64,000 nucleotides of DNA. Source: JANQPX01 sp041398025 (GTDB lineage Bacteria; Pseudomonadota; Alphaproteobacteria; Geminicoccales; Geminicoccaceae). The notes beneath the pieces are model-generated. The model did no database searches. It saw nothing but the letters and a program-made list of their open reading frames with translations, and was not told the origin of the DNA. The stretch spans positions 1-64,000 of the forward strand of contig JAWKVM010000003.1 in assembly GCA_041398025.1 (NCBI GenBank), in the 5' to 3' direction. Numbering within the stretch: the stretch's first letter is position 1; each line of letters begins with the position of its first letter. The position numbers were made by a program, and so were the translations under genes. Positions 37,061 through 45,758 of the stretch are shown here, piece after piece.

Positions 37061-37738
37061 ATGCCCACCACCGAAACCGATCTCTATCCACCGCTCAAAA
37101 CCTTCCTCGAAGGCCAGGGCTATGCCGTGAAGGGCGAAATCGGGCGCTGTGATGTGGTGGCGGTGCGCGGCGATGAAGATCCGGTCGTCGTCGAGATGAA
37201 GCTGCGCTTTTCGCTGGATCTGGTGTTCCAGGCGGTCGAGCGGTTTTCCGTGACCGACAAGGTCTATGTGGCGATCGAGAACCGAAAAAAATCGCTGTGG
37301 ACGAGGCGTTCCAAGGACATTCTCAGGCTTTGCCGCCGTCTCGGGGTCGGGCTGCTGACGGTGCATGTCGAGAGCGGGCTGGTGGAGCCGAGGCTCGATC
37401 CCGGCCCGCACCGCCCGCGCGTGGTCAGCAAGAAAAAGGAAAGACTGCTGCGGGAGTTCGCGCGGCGGGTCGGCGATCCGATGGCCGGCGGCAGCACGAA
37501 AACGCCTGTGATGACCGCCTATCGTCAGGATGCGCTGCGCTGCGCCCGGGTGCTCGGCGAGCAGGGGGCGAGCAAGGTCGGAAAACTGCGCGCCGCAGCG
37601 GGTGTCGAGCGGGCCGGGGGAATTCTGCAGCGCGATGTCTATGGCTGGTTCGAGCGGGTCGAGCGCGGCGTCTATCGGCTGACGCCGAAGGGTGAGCAGG
37701 CGCTCGAACAGTTCGGCGGGACACTCGACACTTTATGA
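37061..37738 (+). CDS. DUF2161 protein, nuclease-like fold
   Basis: A 225-residue cytoplasmic protein of the DUF2161 family (also called phosphodiesterase-like). An N-terminal restriction-endonuclease-like core is suggested by GEIGRCDVVAVRGDEDPVVVEMKLRF (D...VxEMK, the PD-(D/E)xK pattern). The C-terminal part (GVERAGGILQRDVYGWFERV, YRLTPKGEQALEQF) looks like a winged helix. Start ATG 37061. It is divergent from a toxin-antitoxin pair, and its function is unknown. Confidence 0.8.
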   Translation: MPTTETDLYPPLKTFLEGQGYAVKGEIGRCDVVAVRGDEDPVVVEMKLRFSLDLVFQAVERFSVTDKVYVAIENRKKSLWTRRSKDILRLCRRLGVGLLTVHVESGLVEPRLDPGPHRPRVVSKKKERLLREFARRVGDPMAGGSTKTPVMTAYRQDALRCARVLGEQGASKVGKLRAAAGVERAGGILQRDVYGWFERVERGVYRLTPKGEQALEQFGGTLDTL

Positions 37739-37807
37739 ACGAAATATTCAGTCGGCATTCAGTTCGCTCGCTTCATGGTTGCTCCCTAGACTTCAGGGAG
37801 ACCTCGG

Positions 37808-38032
37808 ATGTTCGGGACCTGGCTTCATCGACCTTGGCTGCGCGTTTCGTTGATCGCTGGCGGTTTGACGCTCCTCCTGTCCGGCTGTCACCTCCACCAC
37901 GGCTATCTCCATGGCGGTTATGGCTATCGCGACGGTGGCTATCGTGGCGGGTACGATCGCGGCTACCGTCACGAACGCCATGGCTATCATCGCCGCGGCC
38001 ATCGCCATGGCGGCTGGCGTGGACGCTACTGA
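37808..38032 (+). CDS. Small His/Tyr/Gly/Arg-rich lipoprotein
   Basis: A 74-residue protein with a lipoprotein signal peptide (SLIAGGLTLLLSGC, lipobox L-S-G-C) followed by a 45-residue tail of repeated HGGYGYRDGGYRGG-like units rich in His, Tyr, Gly and Arg. AGGGAG at 37796-37801 precedes the ATG. Function unknown; the tail could bind metal or polyanions. The composition is typical of short envelope lipoproteins in alphaproteobacteria. Confidence 0.75.
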   Translation: MFGTWLHRPWLRVSLIAGGLTLLLSGCHLHHGYLHGGYGYRDGGYRGGYDRGYRHERHGYHRRGHRHGGWRGRY

Positions 38033-38050
38033 CGGCGGCCGGGTCGGGCA

Positions 38051-38638
38051 TCAGCCGGCATGGCTGTAGAGGCGCTGCGGCGGGATGTGCAGGCTGAGCG
38101 CGGCACCCTGCCAGAGATCGCCTTCGCGCTCGACCCAGGCGGTGACGCCGCGCCGGCCGAGGGCGGCGCGCACGAAAGCCTTGCCCCGCCCGGGAACATG
38201 CCGGTCGATCAGCTCGCCCGGAAAGCTGCAGGCCTCGTTTTCCATGTCGACCACCAGGGAGGCGCCGCCCTCGGCGATCAGGCGGGCGGAGGGCGGGACC
38301 TGGGTGAAGTCGGGAAACCCGGAAACCACGAGATTGGCGCGCATGCAGGCGGGATCGACCGGCCCGGACAGGCCCATGGCCGCGCCGATATCGGCCAACT
38401 CCTCCGCCGAGACGATGGTGATCTGGCGGACATTGCGGATCAGCGTGCCCGGACGGTATTGGCGTTTGGTGCGCACGCAGGCGGGCCGGGTCAGGCTGGC
38501 ATAGGCATCGCCGTCCAGGCCGGCGAAGGAGGCGCGGACGCGCTCGACCTCGATGGCGTTTCGATCGTCGCCGGATTCGAGGTTCACGAACAGACGCTCG
38601 ATCCGCCCGCCGAGCGTGGTCGCCTTCAGTATGGCCAT
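38051..38638 (-). CDS. MOSC domain protein
   Basis: A 195-residue single-domain MOSC protein. The domain starts GGRIERLFVN and contains DGDAYASL, RNVRQITIVSAEEL and PVDPACMRANLVVSG. The last supplies the conserved cysteine that binds molybdenum cofactor or carries sulphur in this superfamily. Substrate unknown; stand-alone MOSC proteins may detoxify N-hydroxylated or thiol compounds. Convergent with the lipoprotein gene. Confidence 0.88.
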   Translation of the reverse strand: MAILKATTLGGRIERLFVNLESGDDRNAIEVERVRASFAGLDGDAYASLTRPACVRTKRQYRPGTLIRNVRQITIVSAEELADIGAAMGLSGPVDPACMRANLVVSGFPDFTQVPPSARLIAEGGASLVVDMENEACSFPGELIDRHVPGRGKAFVRAALGRRGVTAWVEREGDLWQGAALSLHIPPQRLYSHAG

Positions 38639-38815
38639 CGCTGTCCCCGTCGCCGCCGAGGCTCATCGAGCGCCTCGGCATGCAGTGTAAAAAGTACGTC
38701 AACCCAATATTTTATTCTGATATCTTGACATTAGATCAGAGGTTTGGCTAGTGACACTGTAGACGCCGTATCGGGCGTAAAATCTCTTCTCTGTCCGACT
38801 GTGGGAGGGATGACG

Positions 38816-39547
38816 ATGGCGGGAGGGACGGCGATGGCGACCGCGAGCAGATGGTGGACCGGGCTTCTGGCCCTCGCCGTTTTGGGTCTCGCCTCGGGCC
38901 TCGCCGGATGCGCCGGCCCGTCGTCGGAGGCGGCGAGCGCGTCGCGGTCCGAACGGCTGCTCGAGCAGTCGCGGCTGGTGCTGCGCGATTTTCTCGAAGA
39001 CGACCAGTATCAGCGCATGCGCGTCTACGTCCAGAACGCCTATGCCATCATGATCGTGCCGGATCTGCTGAAGGGCGGCTTCATCGCCGGCGCCGAGCGC
39101 GGCACCGCGGTCATGCTGGTGCGCCATCCGGAGACCGGGAGCTGGGGCCAGCCGGCCTTCTACGACGTCTATGGCGGCAGCCTGGGGCTGCAGTTCGGGG
39201 TCAAGTCCTCGGATGTGGTGCTGACCGTCATGAACAAGGATGCGGTGCAGAAGATGGTGGGCTCCGGCGTCAAGCTCGGTGCGGATGCCTCGGTGGCGGC
39301 GGGGCGCATAGGGGCGACCATCGGCGCCGCGACCACCACGCGTTTCGGCGAGGATCTCTACGTGTTCGCCAAGAACCAGGGGCTGTTCGGCGGTTTCGCG
39401 ATCGACGGCAGCTACGTCGCTGCCAAGGATGACTGGAACGCCGCCTATTACGGCCGGCCGGTCAATCCCTGGGAGGTGATGACCGACTTCAACGTGATCT
39501 CCGGGACCGAGGTCGCTTCGCTGCACGAGACGCTGACCAGCTTCTGA
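38816..39547 (+). CDS. SYLF-domain lipoprotein (Ysc84-like)
   Basis: An outer-membrane or envelope lipoprotein of 243 residues. The signal peptide ends in the lipobox LASGLAGC. The mature part is a SYLF/Ysc84 lipid-binding domain: YVQNAYAIMIVPDLLKGGFIAGA, YDVYGGSLGLQFGVKSSDVVL and TRFGEDLYVFAKNQGLFGGFAIDGSYV. Two ATGs (38816 and 38834) each have a good Shine-Dalgarno. Its function is unknown beyond possible membrane or lipid contact. Confidence 0.88.
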   Translation: MAGGTAMATASRWWTGLLALAVLGLASGLAGCAGPSSEAASASRSERLLEQSRLVLRDFLEDDQYQRMRVYVQNAYAIMIVPDLLKGGFIAGAERGTAVMLVRHPETGSWGQPAFYDVYGGSLGLQFGVKSSDVVLTVMNKDAVQKMVGSGVKLGADASVAAGRIGATIGAATTTRFGEDLYVFAKNQGLFGGFAIDGSYVAAKDDWNAAYYGRPVNPWEVMTDFNVISGTEVASLHETLTSF

Positions 39548-39556
39548 TCACGGGCC

Positions 39557-41800
39557 TCAGTGCGGGATGGTCGGCAGCAGGCCGAAATAGGTGAGCGCGG
39601 CACTGCCGGCGAGCGTCACCATGAAGGCGCCGGCCAGGAGCGCGCGTCTCGACCTGAAGGGGAAGCCGCGGCGCACGGTTCTGGCGGCGGCCGCAGCCTT
39701 CATCGCCACCGACAGGGCCTCCAGCAGGGAGGCAGGAAGCGGCCGGTTCAGGAGCGGCGCATAGAGGCGGCGGATCAGGTCGCCCTGGATGCCGTAATGC
39801 AGGAGCCGGTCCGCGGCATCCTGATCGTCCTCGACCAGCGAATCGATGTCGGCCATATGACGCCCGTCGAGCTCGCCGTCCAGATAGCCATGGATCTCGA
39901 ATTCGCGGGGATGGGCGCTCGCCAGCGGGTCGATATCGCCGGACGAGTCGGCATGGTCGATATCGAGGGCCTGACGCAGGCGCATGCGCGCCTCTGCCAG
40001 CCTGGCCATGATCTGCTCGTCGGGATGCTCGATGATCTCCCCGATTTCGCGGTAGGTGAGGTTTTCCAGCGCGGCGAGAGCCAGCAGCTCGCGATCGGCT
40101 TCCTCCAGCCCGTTCATGGCGCGCGCGAGCTGGTGGATCTCGAACTGATCGGCGCCGGCGAGGCCGTGGCAAAGGGCGGTCTCGAAGGCGCGCGCCTCCT
40201 CGGGCAGGCGGGCGAGCGCGCCGCCGCTCAGCATGCGCTGGCGTTCCCGGTACATCCGGGCGAGCAGGGCGAGGCCGAGATCGGGCGCCGCCGCCAGGGG
40301 GTGCAGATCGGCGAGCGCGGTCTTGATGGTGACCTGCACCAGGCGATCGGCCTCGAGCTCGTCGCCGATCTGCACCGCGGCGAAGCGCCGGAGCCTGGGC
40401 ACATGGGCGATGATGCCGAGCGACAGCTGCTCCGCGGTCGGCGGGCCGTCATGATGCGTGAGTGCTGCTGGCGGCGGGCTGGTTTCGAGGCGCCGGCGCG
40501 GCCTGTCGATGATCACCGGCGGCAGGAAGACATCCTCGTCATCGTCGTCATCCTCCTCGTCGGTCGCGGCCAGTCGTGCCAGGGTGGAGGAAAGGGGCAG
40601 AGCCGCGGCCCCGTTCTCCTCGCCGCCGGCGGCCTTGGGCGCCGGCAGGGCGGGGGGCGCAGGGGTGACGGGCTCGGGCTCGTCGTCGCCGGCGAGCGCT
40701 TCGGCGAGATGCGCATGCCAGTCGCCGCCGCTCTGGTCGCCGTCCTGATCCTCCGGCGGCGTCCAGGGACTGTCGAGCTCCAGGGTGTCGTCGTCGAGGG
40801 CGTCGAACTCGGCCTCCTCGTCGGCAAGCTGCAGGGCGATATCAGAGCTGTCCTCGTCGTCATCGGCCAGGAGCGACGCGTCCAGATCGAGATCGTCCGC
40901 CTCGTCGTCGGCAAGCGCGGTCTCCGGCGGATCCTCGTCGCCGGTCTCCGCGGATGGGACGGGCACCTCCGACGCGGGGCGATGGTCATCCGCATGGCCG
41001 TCGGTTTGGTCGTCCTGGCGCCGCTGGTCGGCGTCCGCTTTCGGCGTCGCCGACTTGGCGACCAGCGGGGAGAAGTCGGGCTGCAGCTCGGGGATGGGCT
41101 GCAGGGCGAGGGAGCTGTCGATCGACGCGATCGCGGCTTTGTCCAGCTTGGATGCGAGCACGTCCTCATCGAAGGTATCGACGCGCGCCAGGACTGCCGG
41201 TGGCTCGACGGCTGTCCGCTTCGTCTCCGGCGCTGCGGAGGCCGGCGGAGCGACGGGGGCGTCCGGCTCGTCAGGCCCGGTTTCCGCCTCGGCCGGCTCG
41301 AGGGCGATGACCGGCGCCTCGTCGAGATCGTCGGCGGACGAGGTTTCCTCGAGATCGATCTCGGCGAATGCCGGCGCGAAGACGGGTGTCGACCGGACCG
41401 GCGGCCGCTGCGCGACCTCGTCCAGATCGCCCAGATCGTCGAAATCGTCGATGTCGTCGTCTTCGTCATAGGCGAAATAGATCAGGTCGGCTCTGTCGAC
41501 GGGCTGAGGGGGCTGCGCCACGGCCTTCACCGGGGGCGGCTCGGCTGCCGCCGGACCGACGCTTTGCGGCTCGCCGTCGGACGTGTCCTGTTCGTCCTCG
41601 GAAAGCGCCTCGGTCAGTTCGAGATCGTCATCGTCGGACCCGTCCTCGGCATGCGCGCCGCGGTCGGCTACGTCCTCGACCCCCTCGGGCGTTCTGGATC
41701 CTCTCAGCCAGCGCAGCGCCGACGCCGTGACCGAGCTTCCGGAGTCCCCGACCGGCGCCGCCGACCCCGCGTCGTCGCCATCGGAACCACGTTCGTCCAT
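39557..41800 (-). CDS. Sigma-like/anti-sigma-like fusion protein with an acidic N-terminal region and a C-terminal membrane anchor
   Basis: A 747-residue protein in four parts. Residues 1 to about 440 are a very acidic, Ala/Pro/Asp/Glu-rich, probably disordered region. Residues about 455-520 resemble sigma region 2 (IAHVPRLRRFAAVQIG, ADRLVQVTIKTALADL). Residues about 560-610 resemble sigma region 4 (LALAALENLTYREIGEIIEH, IMARLAEARMRLRQAL). Residues about 632-690 match an anti-sigma domain (EFEIHGYLDGELDGRH, LIRRLYAPLLNRPLP), and one membrane helix (LLAGAFMVTLAGSAALTYFG) ends the protein. The sigma-region acidic and DNA-contact residues are partly lost, so activity is uncertain. TTG at 41830 is another start. 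It is 9 bases from the convergent SYLF gene end. Confidence 0.82.
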   Translation of the reverse strand: MDERGSDGDDAGSAAPVGDSGSSVTASALRWLRGSRTPEGVEDVADRGAHAEDGSDDDDLELTEALSEDEQDTSDGEPQSVGPAAAEPPPVKAVAQPPQPVDRADLIYFAYDEDDDIDDFDDLGDLDEVAQRPPVRSTPVFAPAFAEIDLEETSSADDLDEAPVIALEPAEAETGPDEPDAPVAPPASAAPETKRTAVEPPAVLARVDTFDEDVLASKLDKAAIASIDSSLALQPIPELQPDFSPLVAKSATPKADADQRRQDDQTDGHADDHRPASEVPVPSAETGDEDPPETALADDEADDLDLDASLLADDDEDSSDIALQLADEEAEFDALDDDTLELDSPWTPPEDQDGDQSGGDWHAHLAEALAGDDEPEPVTPAPPALPAPKAAGGEENGAAALPLSSTLARLAATDEEDDDDDEDVFLPPVIIDRPRRRLETSPPPAALTHHDGPPTAEQLSLGIIAHVPRLRRFAAVQIGDELEADRLVQVTIKTALADLHPLAAAPDLGLALLARMYRERQRMLSGGALARLPEEARAFETALCHGLAGADQFEIHQLARAMNGLEEADRELLALAALENLTYREIGEIIEHPDEQIMARLAEARMRLRQALDIDHADSSGDIDPLASAHPREFEIHGYLDGELDGRHMADIDSLVEDDQDAADRLLHYGIQGDLIRRLYAPLLNRPLPASLLEALSVAMKAAAAARTVRRGFPFRSRRALLAGAFMVTLAGSAALTYFGLLPTIPH

Positions 41801-41929
41801 AGGGTCATTGCTCTTCGAAATACGAAACAATGCCGCTACCTTGATTGGGGCTTTGCCCGCTCGATGGAGGGCGAGATCAGGCAGAAGCCAATGTACCAGT
41901 TTTCTGAGCCAGACTTTCTATAGCCGACT

Positions 41930-42000
41930 TTTGTTAAAAATAAAATCAACCATTAATACATTTAATGGTAAAAAATCTATCAATTTTCAATAATAAACTG
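41930..42000. other. A+T-rich intergenic segment
   Basis: About 70 bases of very A+T-rich sequence (TTGTTAAAAATAAAATCAACC and nearby) lie between the leftward fusion gene start and the end of the tlpA-like gene. They probably hold the promoter of the fusion gene, but I cannot fix the hexamers. Confidence 0.35.
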
Positions 42001-42029
42001 TCGAAAGTCTCCGATCTGTTCCGCTTCTG

Positions 42030-42623
42030 TCAGGGCTGATCTTCCGCGATCACCGCCTGGAGCAGGGCGGCCACGTCCTCGCCGTCCCACTCGGCATCGC
42101 CGAGCACCCTGCCGACCTCGTTGCCCCTGCGATCGATGATCAGGGTGGTGGGCAGGCCGGGCGCCTTCAGGGTGCGGCCGGCCTTGGCCGAGGAGTCGTG
42201 ATAGACGGCGAGGGTCTCGACTCCGACCTCCTGGTAGAAGTCCAGCACCTTGGACAGATCGCCGCGGTCGACCGCAAGCGCGATCACCTCAAGGTTCTCG
42301 CCGCCCAGGGTCTGCTGCAGGCGATCGAGCGACGGCATTTCCTTGCGACAGGGCGCGCACCAGGTCGCCCACAGGTTCAGAACGACGACACGCCCTTGAA
42401 AATCCGCGAGACTGCGTTCATGACCGTCTGCATCGAGAAAGGTGACCTCGGGCACGGGGCCGCCGTCGGTGGCGACGAAGTTGAAGGCATCGGCGGGCTG
42501 CATGGCTGCGACGGTCAGCAGCAGGGCGCCGAGCCAGCTTCCGAGCGTCAGCCTGAGCGCAGGTCCCCGGCGGCGGGGGCTGGATGAAACGGTGTGGGCG
42601 GCGGCGCTGGAGAGTGCGGGCAT
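42030..42623 (-). CDS. TlpA/ResA-type thioredoxin-like protein
   Basis: A 197-residue periplasmic thiol-disulphide oxidoreductase. A signal-anchor or signal peptide (WLGALLLTVAAMQPADA) precedes the thioredoxin fold with the redox motif NLWATWCAPCRKEMPSL and the cis-proline loop GLPTTLIIDRRG. Divergent from argH as in many alphaproteobacteria; the two start codons are only 23 bases apart, so each promoter must lie inside or very near the other gene. Possible role in cytochrome c maturation or thiol repair. Confidence 0.9.
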   Translation of the reverse strand: MPALSSAAAHTVSSSPRRRGPALRLTLGSWLGALLLTVAAMQPADAFNFVATDGGPVPEVTFLDADGHERSLADFQGRVVVLNLWATWCAPCRKEMPSLDRLQQTLGGENLEVIALAVDRGDLSKVLDFYQEVGVETLAVYHDSSAKAGRTLKAPGLPTTLIIDRRGNEVGRVLGDAEWDGEDVAALLQAVIAEDQP

Positions 42624-42646
42624 CGTCGGATCCGAGGCGAGGTTGA

Positions 42647-44092
42647 GTGGACAGAGCAGTGAGCAATCGACGGGACGATCAGCCGAAACCGCCATCACCC
42701 GGCGGGGCGCGAAGCGGCAGGGACCTTTGGGGAGGCCATTTCGCCGACGGCCCGGCCCCGCTGATGGAACAGATAAATGCGTCGATCGGCTTCGACAAGC
42801 GCTTGCACGCTCACGATCTCGCGGGCTCGAAGGCGCATGCGCGCATGCTCGCCGCGGTCGGCATTCTTAGCGAGGAGGAGCGGGACGCGATCCTCGAGGG
42901 CCTGGAGGCGATCGAGGTCCGGATCGAGGCCGGCGACTTCGACTTCAGCCCCGGTCTCGAAGACATCCACATGAATATCGAGGCGCGCCTCACCGAAGCG
43001 ATCGGCGAGCCCGCACGCAAGCTGCACACCGCGCGCTCCAGGAACGATCAGGTCGCGACCGACTTCCGCCTCTGGCTGCGCGATGCGGTCGATGCCGTCG
43101 ACGGGCTTCTGCGGGATCTGCAGCGAGTCCTGCTTGAGCGCGCTCTGGCCCATCACGATTGGGTGATGCCCGGCTTCACCCATCTGCAGGCGGCGCAGCC
43201 CGTGACCTTCGGCCACCATCTCATGGCCTATGTCGAGATGTTCGGGCGCGATCGCGGGCGCTTCGCCGACGGACGCGTGCGCCTGAACGAATGCCCGCTG
43301 GGGGCGGCGGCGCTCGCCGGCACCAGCTTTCCGATCGACCGGCGCGCGACCGCTGACGAGCTCGGCTTCGACCGGCCGATGGCGAACTCGATCGATGCGG
43401 TTTCGGATCGGGATTTCGCGCTGGAGTTCCTGGCATCGGCCTCGATCTGCGCCGTTCATCTCTCGCGCCTGGCCGAGGAGCTGGTGCTCTGGTCGACGCC
43501 GCAATTCGGCTTCGTCAGGATGAGCGAGGCCTTTTCCAGCGGCAGCTCGATCATGCCGCAAAAGCGCAATCCCGACGCCGCCGAGCTGCTGCGCGGCAAG
43601 ACCGGGCGCGTCGCCGGCAGCCTGAACGGCCTGATGATGACCTTGAAGGGCCTGCCGCTCGCCTATTCCAAGGACATGCAGGAGGACAAGGAGCCGGTGT
43701 TCGATGCGGTCGACACGCTGTGCCTCTGCCTCGCCGCCGCCGCCGCCATGATCGAGAGCATGAGCGCCGATCGCGCGGCGATGCGGGCGGCCGCCGGCGT
43801 CGGCTACACCACCGCGACCGACCTCGCCGACTGGATGGTGCGCACGCTCGGCGTGCCCTTCCGCGAGGCCCATGCTGCCACGGGCCGCGCTGTCCGCCTT
43901 GCCGAAGAATGCGGCGTCGATCTGGCGGACTTGACCCTCGAACAGCTGCAATCGGTGGATGCGCGCATTACCTCACAGGTGTTCGATGTACTTTCGGTTG
44001 AGCGTTCGGTCGCATCCCGTACCAGTTATGGGGGTACTGCGCCAAGTTGCGTACTAGATGCTGTGGGGCAGGCGAAGCTGCGTTATTTATAG
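42647..44092 (+). CDS. argH: Argininosuccinate lyase
   Basis: Last enzyme of arginine synthesis: splits argininosuccinate to arginine and fumarate. The 481-residue protein has LWGGHFADGP near the start, HTARSRNDQVATDFRLW, and the fumarase-superfamily signature SGSSIMPQKRNPDAAELLRGK near residue 303. The GTG start at 42647 has CGAGGCGAGG upstream. The last 130 bases are richer in A+T and use codons rare elsewhere in the window (TTA, CTA, AGT), while the protein sequence remains normal. Confidence 0.96.
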   Translation: MDRAVSNRRDDQPKPPSPGGARSGRDLWGGHFADGPAPLMEQINASIGFDKRLHAHDLAGSKAHARMLAAVGILSEEERDAILEGLEAIEVRIEAGDFDFSPGLEDIHMNIEARLTEAIGEPARKLHTARSRNDQVATDFRLWLRDAVDAVDGLLRDLQRVLLERALAHHDWVMPGFTHLQAAQPVTFGHHLMAYVEMFGRDRGRFADGRVRLNECPLGAAALAGTSFPIDRRATADELGFDRPMANSIDAVSDRDFALEFLASASICAVHLSRLAEELVLWSTPQFGFVRMSEAFSSGSSIMPQKRNPDAAELLRGKTGRVAGSLNGLMMTLKGLPLAYSKDMQEDKEPVFDAVDTLCLCLAAAAAMIESMSADRAAMRAAAGVGYTTATDLADWMVRTLGVPFREAHAATGRAVRLAEECGVDLADLTLEQLQSVDARITSQVFDVLSVERSVASRTSYGGTAPSCVLDAVGQAKLRYL

Positions 44093-44254
44093 GGAATTTT
44101 GCTCGCCTATTGATCGTTAATCCCCTCGACAGATGAGCGCAGCCGTTGTTCAATGCCTGCGGTCCTGAAGGGACCGACCGGGCTTGCGGCGACAAAAAAT
44201 GACAGACCGCGCGCGGCCGCGGTCCGATAAACGCGAGCGAAAGCGCTGCTCATC

Positions 44255-44449
44255 ATGTCGGTCATTGCCCCGATCCTGCTGGAGCGCCGGTCCGGCCGCT
44301 CCCGGCAGACCCATGACGTCGGCCGGCGGCGCCGGCTGCTGGCCGTCCTTGGCGCCTCGCTCGCCCTTGCCGCCTGCGGCCGCAAGGGTCCGCTGGAGCT
44401 GCCGCCGGTCGAGCCCGTCGGCGACGACGAGGCCGGCGATACGGAATGA
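44255..44449 (+). CDS. lptM: LPS translocon maturation lipoprotein LptM
   Basis: A 64-residue protein with a lipobox at LALAACGRKGPLELPP. The short C-G-[RQ]-K-G-P-L-x-L-P-P block after the lipidated Cys identifies LptM, which helps assemble the LptDE complex in the outer membrane. Its gene overlaps lysA by four bases (ATGA), the usual argH-lptM-lysA order. No strong ribosome site is visible before the chosen ATG. Confidence 0.85.
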   Translation: MSVIAPILLERRSGRSRQTHDVGRRRRLLAVLGASLALAACGRKGPLELPPVEPVGDDEAGDTE

Positions 44450-45741
44450 CCGATCCGTTCCATTATGCCGATGGCGCGCTCCTGGTGGAGCAGGTGCCGC
44501 TCGCCGCGATCGCCGAGGCGGTCGGCACGCCGGCCTATGTCTACTCCACCGCGGGCATGTGTGCGCAGCTTCGGGCCCTGCAGTCGGCCTTCGCCGGCCA
44601 GCGCATGACCATCTGCTATGCGATCAAGGCGAACAGCAACATCGCCGTGATCCGCACCCTGGCCAGCCAGGGGGCGGGCGCCGAGATCGTGTCCGGCGGC
44701 GAGCTGCAAAAAGCGCTGAAGGCGGGCGTGCCCGGCGACATGATCATGTTCGCGGGTGTGGCTAAGAGCCGCGAAGAAATGGCGCTGGCGCTGGATGCGG
44801 GCATCGCCCAGTTCAATGTCGAGAGCGTGCCGGAACTGATCGCGCTCAGCGAGGTCGCGGCCGCGCGGAAGGCGACGGCGCCGGTGGCGATCCGCATCAA
44901 CCCCGACGTCGCCGCCGACACCCACGAGAAGATCAGCACCGGGCGGCGCCAGGACAAGTTCGGCATCGCCTATGAGCAGGCGCCCGAGGTCTATGCCATG
45001 GCGGCCAGCCTCGCCGGCATCGATCCGGTGGGCGTGCACCTGCATATCGGCTCGCAGATCATGAGCCTCGCCCCGTTCGAGGCCGCCTATCAGCGCGGCG
45101 CCGATCTGGTGCGCGATCTGAGGCGACAGGGCATTCCGATCCGGCGCCTCGATCTCGGCGGCGGTATGGGGGTACGCTATCGCGGCGATGCCAGGCTCGA
45201 CGTCGAGGCCTATGCCGAGCTGGTGCGGAGCATCACCGCCGATCTCGACGTCGACCTGCTGCTCGAGCCCGGACGCTTTCTGGTGGCGGAGGCCGGCGCC
45301 ATGATCGCGCGGGTGCGCTACATCAAGGAGGGCGACGAACGGCCGTTCGCGATCCTCGATGCCGGCATGAACGATCTCCTGCGTCCGGCGCTCTATGATG
45401 CGTATCATGAGATCCTGCCATTGCGCGAACCGGCGGCGGATGTTGAGCTGCAGGCGACCGACGTGGTCGGGCCGATCTGCGAGAGTTCGGACATCTTCGC
45501 ACGCGGCCGGGCCCTGCCGCCCCTCGAAGCCGAGGATTTGGTGGCTTTTCTCGGCGCCGGCGCGTATGGTGCGGTCATGGCCTCCGACTACAATGCAAGG
45601 CCGCTTGCGGCCGAGGTCCTGGTCGATGGAGATCGATTCTCGGTGGTGAGGCCGAGGATCGAGCCGGTGGAGCGTTTCGCCGACGAACGCCTGCCGGAGT
45701 GGCTCGACATGCCGTCACGAGAATGCGGCAGAGCCTGCTAG
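44446..45741 (+). CDS. lysA: Diaminopimelate decarboxylase
   Basis: PLP enzyme that makes lysine from meso-diaminopimelate. The 431-residue alanine-racemase-like barrel carries the PLP lysine in ICYAIKANSN near residue 61, the glycine loop LDLGGGMGVRY, the substrate blocks EPGRFLVAEAG and the active-site Cys in GPICESSD near residue 343. Overlaps lptM; the DUF4175 gene begins 17 bases later, and GAAGGGAG lies between. Confidence 0.96.
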   Translation: MTDPFHYADGALLVEQVPLAAIAEAVGTPAYVYSTAGMCAQLRALQSAFAGQRMTICYAIKANSNIAVIRTLASQGAGAEIVSGGELQKALKAGVPGDMIMFAGVAKSREEMALALDAGIAQFNVESVPELIALSEVAAARKATAPVAIRINPDVAADTHEKISTGRRQDKFGIAYEQAPEVYAMAASLAGIDPVGVHLHIGSQIMSLAPFEAAYQRGADLVRDLRRQGIPIRRLDLGGGMGVRYRGDARLDVEAYAELVRSITADLDVDLLLEPGRFLVAEAGAMIARVRYIKEGDERPFAILDAGMNDLLRPALYDAYHEILPLREPAADVELQATDVVGPICESSDIFARGRALPPLEAEDLVAFLGAGAYGAVMASDYNARPLAAEVLVDGDRFSVVRPRIEPVERFADERLPEWLDMPSRECGRAC

Positions 45742-45758
45742 GTCGAAGGGAGCGGTTG

